A DNA stretch of 64,000 nt from Helicobacter sp. 11S02629-2 (GTDB lineage Bacteria > Campylobacterota > Campylobacteria > Campylobacterales > Helicobacteraceae). The translations under genes were made by a program, and so were the position numbers. Positions 27,169 through 35,941 of the stretch are shown piece by piece; within the stretch, counting starts at the first letter, position 1, and every line of letters starts with the position of its first letter. The stretch covers positions 1-64,000 of the forward strand of contig NZ_MLAN01000001.1 of assembly GCF_002272875.1 (NCBI RefSeq). The letters run 5' to 3'. Below the pieces are notes generated by a model. It was given only the letters and a program-made list of their open reading frames with translations, did not search any database and was not told the DNA's origin.

Positions 27169-28671
27169 TTATAGTTTTGTATAAGATTTTTTCATAAAGT
27201 TTTTAACTCCACTGGAGAATTTGTAATCGATATAGAAGTAAGCGTGGCTTCTATCATCATATCTACGTCCAAGTGTAGAAGGATTTCCGGCAAATAGTTG
27301 TCCAACTGCATAACCTGCATTTGTTTGTACACCAAGGTAAACTAGGTTAAGCCCTACGCCAAAGTCTTTAAACTGTTGGTAGATATCAAGTGATAGTGAG
27401 TTTTCTTCTGCCCTTGGAGCTGTTGTATATCTGTACTGAAGATTCCAAGTGAGATCACCTATACCTACATCGTGAGTACCACCTACAAAGCCATAAGCAC
27501 TAAAAGCGTTTCTTGCTAAAGCGTTAATGTAGTCACGTCCATAGGCATAAACTGAGTTTGCATTAACATCTACATAGGAGTTAAAGCTAGCATTCCCTGT
27601 AGTACCTATGATGGCGTTAGCAAAGCCGAAGTTTTTATATAGACCTAGACCAAAGTCAAAGTCTTTAACATAGAAGGTTTGGATTAATGCTAGGTTAAAG
27701 CTGTTTTTATCTAGTGTCTCACCAAAAAGTTTTGCATTAAGCCCTGTGCCAACTGCACTAAGCTTAGAAGGATCATTCATAGTAGCATTACTTAGTCCTA
27801 CCCAGTAGCCTTGAAGATGAGTTTTAGACTTAAAGTTAGAATCTCCAAAAGTAGCTACTACCTTACCACCTACTTGAGTGAAGATATTATTAGCAAACTC
27901 TACAAAAGGTCTTACTAGGATGTTTCTAGTGTTATCAGCATTGCCAAAAGTTAGATCAAGTCCTGCAAAGTGAAGTCCACTGAAGTTGTCTTTTTGCCAG
28001 CCGCCACTTTCTGAGTAGAAGTCATAAAACCATCTACTATAAGCTAGACCCCTTCCCCATGAGCTCATCCACCAAAGCTTAGCTTCGTTGTTATCACCAA
28101 ACTTATAGTGTACGTTAGTGCTAAAGCCTTGGTTGTAACCGCTTAAGTAGTCAGCATCAGATTCATAACGACCACCTTTGAAGTCAAAGTACTTGCTTTT
28201 AAAGTCTACATAGGCGTTATGTACGATGATGTTTCTAGTGTTGTTCCCAGTAGCTTCTTGGGCATTTCTAAAGTAGCCATCACGATAGCCAAAGTAGTTA
28301 AAGGCTAAACCGCCGCCATTAGTGCCATTATTATCAAACTTAGTTGAGTCATAAGCTAGCCCTCCTAAAGTCGCACCCACATCAAAGGTTAAAGAAGTAT
28401 CTTCCCAGCCAAACTTTTGACTAGGGTCTATGTTTAAATCAAGTTGAGTTACAAGGCTAGTAAAAGACTCTGTAGGATATCTGTCTTTTGTGGCATCAAC
28501 TGGAGTTTGGTTAAAACCAAACTTTGAAAAAGTACCCACATAACCATCAAGCATAACCATAGGTCTTTTGGCAGTAGTAGTGGTGCTAGCAGCCTCATCA
28601 CCTAGGGCTAAAGTCCCAACGAGACTAGCAGCTAAAATCAAAAACGAACCTTTTAGAAAAACAGCTTTCAT
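27169..28671 (-). CDS. Hof/OprD-like outer membrane porin, paralogue 3
   Basis: A 500-residue precursor whose signal peptide (LAASLVGTLALG) is almost identical to paralogue 2, showing a recent duplication. Core blocks are the same: KRPMVMLDGYVGTFSKFGF, DVGATLGGLAYDSTK, GGRYESDADYLSG and RSHAYFYIDYKFSSG. The central region diverges and has its own insertions and deletions. An AAGGAG Shine-Dalgarno precedes the ATG, with a near-consensus promoter behind it. It is the first of the three in the direction of transcription, but each gene has its own promoter. Confidence 0.85.
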   Translation of the reverse strand: MKAVFLKGSFLILAASLVGTLALGDEAASTTTTAKRPMVMLDGYVGTFSKFGFNQTPVDATKDRYPTESFTSLVTQLDLNIDPSQKFGWEDTSLTFDVGATLGGLAYDSTKFDNNGTNGGGLAFNYFGYRDGYFRNAQEATGNNTRNIIVHNAYVDFKSKYFDFKGGRYESDADYLSGYNQGFSTNVHYKFGDNNEAKLWWMSSWGRGLAYSRWFYDFYSESGGWQKDNFSGLHFAGLDLTFGNADNTRNILVRPFVEFANNIFTQVGGKVVATFGDSNFKSKTHLQGYWVGLSNATMNDPSKLSAVGTGLNAKLFGETLDKNSFNLALIQTFYVKDFDFGLGLYKNFGFANAIIGTTGNASFNSYVDVNANSVYAYGRDYINALARNAFSAYGFVGGTHDVGIGDLTWNLQYRYTTAPRAEENSLSLDIYQQFKDFGVGLNLVYLGVQTNAGYAVGQLFAGNPSTLGRRYDDRSHAYFYIDYKFSSGVKNFMKKSYTKL

Positions 28672-28703
28672 AAAAACTCCTTATGTAATTTTGGATTGGG
28701 GTC

Positions 28704-28733
28704 ATTGTAGTACTAGGGATAATTTGATGTCAA
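28704..28733 (-). promoter_or_regulatory. sigma-70 promoter of porin paralogue 3
   Basis: TTGACA, an 18-base spacer ending in AGTAC, then TACAAT on the reverse strand. About 40 bases, including the spacer and the upstream ATTAAATGATA, match the promoter of paralogue 2. Confidence 0.8.
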
Positions 28734-29163
28734 TATCATTTAATCTTTGTTTAATCTTCTCTGTACGAGTATGCGAATACAAAGGGGGGTTTTGCTGTGT
28801 TACAAAAGTGACTTTAGATTCTCATTTTGGCTAGGAAAACTACCTAATTTGTGGAGAAAATAAGACTTGAAATTTTTTAAAAGTATTTGATCTAAGTCAA
28901 AAAAAGCCTTAGCTAAATTTATATAAAAATAAACGAAACATTTTCTTATTATATTTTTGCACTTTTTACTATAGGTAACATAATCAGTATAGTTTTTATA
29001 TGAAATTTTTACTTTGCTTTTATTTGCCAAAGATTTTTTAAAAGCTAGAGTAGGCCTTTGATTCTTATTTTTAATTAAAAATTACTTTTATTTGTCTTAA
29101 AAGGCTTGCTTTTAATCTACTTTATAGTTAATCTTTTGAAAATTAACATGAGGAAGGAAGATA
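28734..29163. other. divergent intergenic region between porin 3 and lutA
   Basis: A+T-rich spacer. Near the lutA side it holds a possible -10 (TATAGT, 29123-29128) with an overlapping palindrome. An open frame at 28800-29030 on the reverse strand has no coding character. Confidence 0.5.
29127..29147 (+). promoter_or_regulatory. palindromic operator candidate upstream of lutABC
   Basis: GTTAAT and ATTAAC lie 9 bases apart, with partly complementary inner sequence (CTTTT/GAAAA). The site overlaps the end of a possible -10 box and ends just before the Shine-Dalgarno. The position suits a repressor; which one is unknown. Confidence 0.35.
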
Positions 29164-29901
29164 ATGCCAAAAGTTTATTTTTTTGCTACCTGTGTGGGTA
29201 GTGCGGTGTATGCAGATACATGTGTAAATGCCATTAAGCTTTTACAAGATGCAGGCGTAGAAGTCATCTTTAAAAAAGATCAAACCTGCTGCGGTCAGCC
29301 AAGTTTTAATAGTGGTTACTATGATGAGACTAGAAAGATAGCACTTCATAATATTAAAGTTTTTGAAGGAGACTATCCTATAGTTACTATAAGTGGTTCT
29401 TGTGCTGGTGTTATGAGAAAAGATTATGAAGAGCTTTTTGAAGGAAGATCAGAGATAGATGAAGTAAGAAAGTTTCAAGCTAGGATGTTTGAGCTTAGTG
29501 AGTATTTAGATTCTGTATTAAAGATAAAGTATGACACTAGAGATAAAGGTGAAAAGATAAAAGTTACATGGCACTCTAACTGCCATGCTTTGCGCGTTGC
29601 TAAGTGTATACCTAGTGCTAAAAACATACTTAGGTCTTTGTCTAATGTAGAGCTTATAGAGCTTGAAAGAGAAGAAGAGTGCTGTGGCTTTGGCGGGACT
29701 TTTGCCGTTAAAGAGCCTGAGCTTAATAAGGCCTTAGTTACTAGTAAGATAGAAGATATAAGATCAAGAAACGTAGACTTGATGTTAGCTGCTGATGCAG
29801 GCTGTCTTTTAAATATATCAGATGCTATGAAAAAGCAAGGCTACAACCTTCCAACGATGCATTTTTATGACTTCTTAGCTAAACGCTTACAACTTGCATA
29901 A
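29164..29901 (+). CDS. lutA: L-lactate utilisation protein LutA (CCG-domain subunit)
   Basis: LutA is one of three subunits of the LutABC L-lactate dehydrogenase complex, which feeds electrons from lactate into respiration. The 245-residue protein has two cysteine-rich CCG domains: FFATCVGSAVY with TCCGQPSFNSGY, and WHSNCHALR with EECCGFGGTFAV. The start has a strong AGGAAGGA Shine-Dalgarno. lutB begins 10 bases after the stop. The equivalent H. pylori genes are HP0137-HP0139 and those of C. jejuni are Cj0075c-Cj0073c. No lactate permease is adjacent here. Confidence 0.93.
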   Translation: MPKVYFFATCVGSAVYADTCVNAIKLLQDAGVEVIFKKDQTCCGQPSFNSGYYDETRKIALHNIKVFEGDYPIVTISGSCAGVMRKDYEELFEGRSEIDEVRKFQARMFELSEYLDSVLKIKYDTRDKGEKIKVTWHSNCHALRVAKCIPSAKNILRSLSNVELIELEREEECCGFGGTFAVKEPELNKALVTSKIEDIRSRNVDLMLAADAGCLLNISDAMKKQGYNLPTMHFYDFLAKRLQLA

Positions 29902-29911
29902 AGGAGATAAG

Positions 29912-31363
29912 ATGAGCGGACATTCTTTATATCATTCAAAAAAAGACTATCACGATAAGGTTATACAAAAGCTAGGCGATAAACAACTTGGCACTAACTT
30001 AAAGTCTGGGATGGATACCTTAAAGGCTAATAGAAAAAAAACCATAGCAGCAAGATACTTTGACTGGGAAGGCTTAAGAGAAGAGGGTAGTAAGATAAAG
30101 CAAAATGCTTTAAGGAATCTTGATACCTTGCTAACTACCTTTGAAGAAAAGGCTAAACAAAATGGCATGAAAGTGCACTGGGCTAGCACTCCAGATGAGG
30201 CTAATGATATCATCTACAAACTAGCTGTAGAAAAGCAAGTAACTACCATACTTAAAGGTAAGTCTATGGCTAGTGAAGAGATACAGCTTAATGCCTACTT
30301 AAAAGATAAGGGTGTAAAAGCAGTAGAAACTGACTTAGGTGAGTTAATAATCCAGCTTATAAGCGAGCCACCAGTTCATATAGTAGTACCTGCTATACAT
30401 AAAAATAGAAATCAGATAGGACAGATTTTTGTTGATAAGCTAGGAAGTGAGTATGTTAGCGAGCCAGAAGAGTTAAATAAGATAGCACGCAAACACTTAA
30501 GAAAAGAGTTTGAAGGCTTTAAGATGGGAATCTCAGGAGTAAACTTTGCTGTAGCTAATGAAGGTGCTATATGGCTAGTTGAAAATGAAGGTAACGGAAG
30601 GATGAGTACTACTGCTTGTGATATCCACGTGGCAATATGCGGTATAGAAAAGATAGTAGAAAGCTTTGAAGATGCTTGTATATTAGATTCTCTCCTTGTG
30701 CCTTCAGCAACTGGAGCAGTTTTAACTTGCTACAACAACATCATCTCTTCTCCTAGAAAGGTAGATGAGCTAGATGGGCCAAGAGAAGTCCATATAGTAA
30801 TGTTAGATAACAATAGATCTAATATGCTTTCTCAGCCTCACTACTGGAAGGCTTTAAGCTGCATAAGATGTGGTACTTGCTTAAATCACTGTCCAATTTA
30901 TGACAAGATAGGAGGGCATGCTTACTTAAGTACTTATCCAGGACCTATAGGAGAGGTGGTAAGCCCTCAGCTTTTTGGACTTGATAACGTCTCTCCTATA
31001 GTTAATCTTTGCAGTCTTTGTAATAGGTGTAATGAAGTCTGCCCAGTTAAGATTCCACTAGCTGACTTGATACGCGACTTAAGGGCTGAAAAAGCACACG
31101 AGTATGAAGGAAAAATAGCAGGCTATAAAAATACTAAAGTTAATCGCATAGAAAAAACTATCATGGGTAAGTTTGCAGACTTTGCAAGTAGCGGGTCTAA
31201 GTGGCGCTTTGCTATGAAGATGGCAACTCTTGCACCACTTGCTAAACCTTTTGGAGGTGCTGTGCCTATACTTAATAAGTGGCTTGCAAACCACTCCTTT
31301 CCAGAGATGAGTGGGAACTTGAACTCAAAAGTCAAAAATATGAAAGGAGTTATCTATGAGTAG
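29912..31363 (+). CDS. lutB: L-lactate utilisation iron-sulfur protein LutB
   Basis: I chose the ATG at 29912 because AAAGGAGATAAG lies just before it; an in-frame ATG at 29894 is inside lutA. The 483-residue product has an N-terminal LUD-type domain (FKMGISGVNFAVANEGAI). Two ferredoxin motifs follow at about 310-370, CIRCGTCLNHCP and CSLCNRCNEVCP, which bind two 4Fe-4S clusters. The C-terminal tail contains a DUF3390-like region. It transfers electrons within LutABC. Its last eight bases overlap lutC. Confidence 0.95.
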   Translation: MSGHSLYHSKKDYHDKVIQKLGDKQLGTNLKSGMDTLKANRKKTIAARYFDWEGLREEGSKIKQNALRNLDTLLTTFEEKAKQNGMKVHWASTPDEANDIIYKLAVEKQVTTILKGKSMASEEIQLNAYLKDKGVKAVETDLGELIIQLISEPPVHIVVPAIHKNRNQIGQIFVDKLGSEYVSEPEELNKIARKHLRKEFEGFKMGISGVNFAVANEGAIWLVENEGNGRMSTTACDIHVAICGIEKIVESFEDACILDSLLVPSATGAVLTCYNNIISSPRKVDELDGPREVHIVMLDNNRSNMLSQPHYWKALSCIRCGTCLNHCPIYDKIGGHAYLSTYPGPIGEVVSPQLFGLDNVSPIVNLCSLCNRCNEVCPVKIPLADLIRDLRAEKAHEYEGKIAGYKNTKVNRIEKTIMGKFADFASSGSKWRFAMKMATLAPLAKPFGGAVPILNKWLANHSFPEMSGNLNSKVKNMKGVIYE

Positions 31364-32000
31364 CAGAGAAGATATATATAGTAAAGTAAAAGATGCTTTA
31401 AAAGTTAACTACATACCAGAAGTACAAGTAAGCCATACAGACCGTATGGTCTATGATAAAGATAAGCTACTAGATACTTATATAGAGTATCAAAAGGCTA
31501 ATCAAGGCACAGTTTTACTCTCCAGCAAAGAGACTTTAAAAGAAGATGTCAACAAACTTATAGCTGAGCTTGGCGTAAAAAGACTACTTATAGCTAGAAA
31601 TATAGAATCTGGCTTTGGTATAGATGACTTAAATGTAGATGAAAAGATAGTCTATAACAAGACTGTAGAAACTCAAAGAAGTGATCTTTTCAACATAGAC
31701 TTTAGTATACTGCATGCAAATCTAGGTGTGGCAAACTTAGGGATTTTGGGCTTTTCTACTGATGAAGACTGCCCAAGACTAGCAAGCCTTATAGTTAGTA
31801 GCTGCATAGTTTTGCTTAAAAAAGAAGACGTTGTGGCTAATCTTTTTGAAGCTATAAATAAGCTAAAAGGCACTAGGAAAGATGGGCACTTGCCTACTAA
31901 TATAGTTTTTATACTAGGTCCAAGCAGGACTGCTGATATAGAGCTTATAACAGTTTTAGGAGTCCATGGTCCAAGGAATGTACATGTAGTTTTATACTAG
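31356..32000 (+). CDS. lutC: L-lactate utilisation protein LutC (LUD domain)
   Basis: A 214-residue LUD-domain protein, the third member of the lactate oxidation complex. Characteristic segments are LLIARNIESGFGIDDL, LGVANLGILGFSTDEDCPR and the C-terminal VFILGPSRTADIELITVLGVHGP, which includes the conserved G-P-S-R-T-A-D-I-E. It overlaps lutB and shares its transcript. A long A/T-ended stem-loop follows at 32023. Confidence 0.93.
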   Translation: MSSREDIYSKVKDALKVNYIPEVQVSHTDRMVYDKDKLLDTYIEYQKANQGTVLLSSKETLKEDVNKLIAELGVKRLLIARNIESGFGIDDLNVDEKIVYNKTVETQRSDLFNIDFSILHANLGVANLGILGFSTDEDCPRLASLIVSSCIVLLKKEDVVANLFEAINKLKGTRKDGHLPTNIVFILGPSRTADIELITVLGVHGPRNVHVVLY

Positions 32001-32022
32001 GACTTTGGAGTTTTGAGAAGCA

Positions 32023-32053
32023 TTTTTAAGATGCCTTTAGGGCGTCTTAAAAA
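32023..32053 (+). terminator. stem-loop after lutC
   Basis: TTTTTAAGATGCC (32023-32035) pairs with GGCGTCTTAAAAA (32041-32053) around a TTTAG loop, with one G-U pair. The U run lies within the stem rather than after it, so termination is likely but not certain. Confidence 0.5.
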
Positions 32054-32083
32054 GCTAGGATTTGATTAGGATTAGTAAGATTT

Positions 32084-32236
32084 ATGAAAAAAGTCTCATT
32101 ATTTTTGCTTTATAACGATTTATTACATTTTGTTACCTTGCTATGCTTAGTTTTATGTGGCGTTATATTTTATGCTTTCATATTTTTAAGTTTACTTCAA
32201 AACCTATTATTAAATAAGATTAATGTTTTAGTCTAA
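32084..32236 (+). CDS. candidate 50-residue hydrophobic membrane peptide
   Basis: An uninterrupted 51-codon frame from ATG at 32084 to TAA at 32236, between lutC and the NYN gene. After M-K-K it reads as one long hydrophobic segment (LLHFVTLLCLVLCGVIFYAF and onward) and ends in a short polar tail, as in single-pass small membrane proteins. AGGATTAG lies 10-16 bases upstream as a possible Shine-Dalgarno. In A+T-rich DNA, Leu/Phe-rich frames arise by chance, so this is a candidate only. I do not recognise a family. Confidence 0.3.
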   Translation: MKKVSLFLLYNDLLHFVTLLCLVLCGVIFYAFIFLSLLQNLLLNKINVLV

Positions 32237-32338
32237 TAGTTTTAGAAACTTAAGTATCCTTGTGATAAGAGTTATACTGTTAAGAATAGGGATTATTTTC
32301 AATAAGTGTGCTACGCAAAATGCAATTAAGGATATTAC

Positions 32339-32977
32339 ATGAGCAAAAAAGTTGTTATCTTCATAGACTGGGAGAACTTAAGAAAAGAGATCGAAAAGAT
32401 ACAAAAAGATAAAAAATGCACACATTTCAACAAAAACACGCTTAACTACAACAACGCCACTCACATAATGGCACTAATTTACTCCTTTATAGAAAAAGAT
32501 GACGACTTGCAGAAGATATTTTTCTACACTGCCCCGCCAATTGACATGGATGATAATATGTGTGCGAGTGTAGAGATAAAGCCTAGGATTCCACAGTATG
32601 CAAAAGATTTTTTAGATAGCATAGTAAAGCAGCCCTATGTCGCTTCAAGACTTGGAATCTCAAAGTTTAGAGGCTTTGATGAAAGTGGCAAGCCTATATT
32701 TATACAAAAACAAGTTGACATGCTTTTAGGGCTTGATATAGCCCATGTAGTTTATAACAAGCTAGCAGATAGAATCTTAATCTTTTCAAAAGATATAGAC
32801 TTAGTCCCAGCCCTTAAATGCGCTAGAACTCAAGGTGTCATAACCATACTTGCTAACATTAAAGAAGGCTTTGATATGAACTCAGAGCTTATGAAGCACT
32901 CAGACTTAATCCGCACAAGAAGCTGTGAAAATATAGTTGGCTATATATCAAATAAGATGCAAGAGTTGCAGAAATAG
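32339..32977 (+). CDS. NYN-domain (PIN-like) protein, LabA/DUF88-like
   Basis: A 212-residue protein with the NYN fold, a PIN-like putative RNase. The first motif, VVIFIDWENLRKEI, carries the leading catalytic Asp (D10). A central block, KQVDMLLGLDIAHVVYNK, and LIFSKDIDLVPALKCAR supply the further acidic residues that normally bind metal. The C-terminal helix is Lys/Gln-rich. An AAGGAT Shine-Dalgarno supports the start. It is monocistronic between lutC and a small coiled-coil gene. NYN proteins process RNA or occur in defence and stress loci; nothing here fixes the role. Confidence 0.8.
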   Translation: MSKKVVIFIDWENLRKEIEKIQKDKKCTHFNKNTLNYNNATHIMALIYSFIEKDDDLQKIFFYTAPPIDMDDNMCASVEIKPRIPQYAKDFLDSIVKQPYVASRLGISKFRGFDESGKPIFIQKQVDMLLGLDIAHVVYNKLADRILIFSKDIDLVPALKCARTQGVITILANIKEGFDMNSELMKHSDLIRTRSCENIVGYISNKMQELQK

Positions 32978-33104
32978 AGTTTGGTTTTAAAGATTTTGCT
33001 ATTTTGCTAGTTTTGCCTTGCTAGTTGCTTGTGTACTTTTATAGTACATGGCATCTTGTTTTCATAAGTTCAATTACGTATATTTGATTAAAAAGGAAAA
33101 AACC

Positions 33105-33371
33105 ATGACTAATATTGATTACAGCAAATACTCAAACAAAAACAGTCGAGAGCTTTTAAATTATCTATTAAAAGCACAAGAAAAACAAAAAAAGTTAAAA
33201 GCAGAAATGGAGGAAAAGATTAAGCAACAATCAATGCTTGTAAATTTTTTAAAAGCAAAAGTAAAAGAGAGTATAGACACGCCAAACTTATACACACTTG
33301 AAACATCTCCAATCATACAAAAGCATAGACAAGAAAGGGAAAAAATCCAGAGGAAGCAGAACAAATTCTAA
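33105..33371 (+). CDS. small coiled-coil protein, frameshifted near the 3' end
   Basis: I chose the ATG at 33105 (MTNIDYSKYSNK) because AAAAAGGAAAA precedes it; the open frame begins at 33048 without a Shine-Dalgarno. The 88-residue product is a Lys/Glu/Gln-rich helix (LLKAQEKQKKLKAEMEEK). It ends in IQRKQNKF after a run of six A at 33340-33345. A -1 shift at that run restores a coherent acidic helix, NPEEAEQILKELQEEIQSYS, with a stop at 33424, so one A has been lost or a programmed frameshift operates. The micro-ORF at 33405 overlaps that extended end. I do not recognise a family. Confidence 0.55.
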   Translation: MTNIDYSKYSNKNSRELLNYLLKAQEKQKKLKAEMEEKIKQQSMLVNFLKAKVKESIDTPNLYTLETSPIIQKHRQEREKIQRKQNKF

Positions 33372-33404
33372 AAGAACTACAAGAAGAGATACAAAGCTAT
33401 AGCA

Positions 33405-33527
33405 ATGAAAATTCTGATTCCTAGCAAGATTGAAAAATACCTATCAAAGCTAGAAAAAAGTAACCCAAAAATATCAAATAAAGTTATAGATTTAGTATTC
33501 TTTGATGCTATGCCACGCAAGGGCTAG
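33405..33527 (+). CDS. candidate 40-residue micro-ORF overlapping the coiled-coil gene
   Basis: ATG at 33405, TAG at 33525-33527. The basic peptide begins MKILIPSKIEKYLSKLEKSN and continues KISNKVIDLVFFDAMPRKG. The pattern of a short beta strand followed by a Lys-rich helix is reminiscent of the start of a RelE-like toxin. Its start overlaps the frame-restored end of the upstream gene by 20 bases, as in toxin-antitoxin pairs. It is too short for a complete toxin and could be a remnant. GAAGAGA at 33382-33388 lies about 17 bases upstream, too far for a good ribosome site. Confidence 0.3.
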   Translation: MKILIPSKIEKYLSKLEKSNPKISNKVIDLVFFDAMPRKG

Positions 33528-35445
<1,918 letters not shown>

Positions 35446-35473
35446 GATTCTAAAAAGACTTTAAGTCTTTATG

Positions 35474-35493
35474 GGCGCCACTTTGGTGGTGCC
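35474..35493 (+). terminator. terminator after gdhA
   Basis: GGCGCCAC pairs with GTGGTGCC around TTTG with one G-U pair, followed by a pyrimidine-rich TTCTTCAT. Confidence 0.55.
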
Positions 35494-35881
35494 TTCTTCA
35501 TATAGTTCTTCTTTTATATAGCCCTTTCATTGATAGATATGTATTTCACATTTTATAAGTCAGCATATTTTTATTAAGAAAACTGCTTTTACTTGCCTAT
35601 TTGCGTGGTAATGGTGGAAGCATCTAAAACATGGCAATCAAATATAATTTATAATCACATTTTTAGCTTTAACTATTTAATTACTTCACTTTGCATGAAC
35701 GCTTCTAGTTAATGACATAAACCCTCATCTAAGACATTAGTAAATATTTTATTTACTAATGTCTTAGTAAGAGTAAATTAATATTTTTCTAATATGTTAA
35801 GCCATCAACAAAAAATCATATAAGTTAAGAAAGTATTTATCAAATATCAAGTTATCTTTTTATATCCAGAGCTAGACATTA

Positions 35882-35896
35882 TAATAATCACTATTA
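35882..35896 (+). promoter_or_regulatory. Fur box of the TonB-dependent receptor gene
   Basis: TAATAATCACTATTA matches the H. pylori Fur consensus TAATAATnATTATTA at all but one defined position. It lies 45 bases upstream of the receptor ATG, predicting iron repression. Confidence 0.75.
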
Positions 35897-35941
35897 ATAT
35901 AAATTATTAATAAAAATTATAACTATTCTTAAAGGGACTGA

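Larger units (their letters stand above)
35446..35941. other. intergenic region between gdhA and the TonB receptor
   Basis: It holds the gdhA terminator, a decayed dispersed repeat (TTGCGTGGTAAT at 35601, ATGGCAATCAAA at 35631), a TATTTACTAATGTCTTAG-type short repeat near 35730-35770, and the Fur box at 35882. No gene is seen. Confidence 0.5.

Noticed and set aside
28800-29030. 76-codon reverse frame between porin 3 and lutA
   Set aside because: Lys/Phe/Tyr-rich composition expected of random A+T-rich DNA, no Shine-Dalgarno, no recognisable fold.
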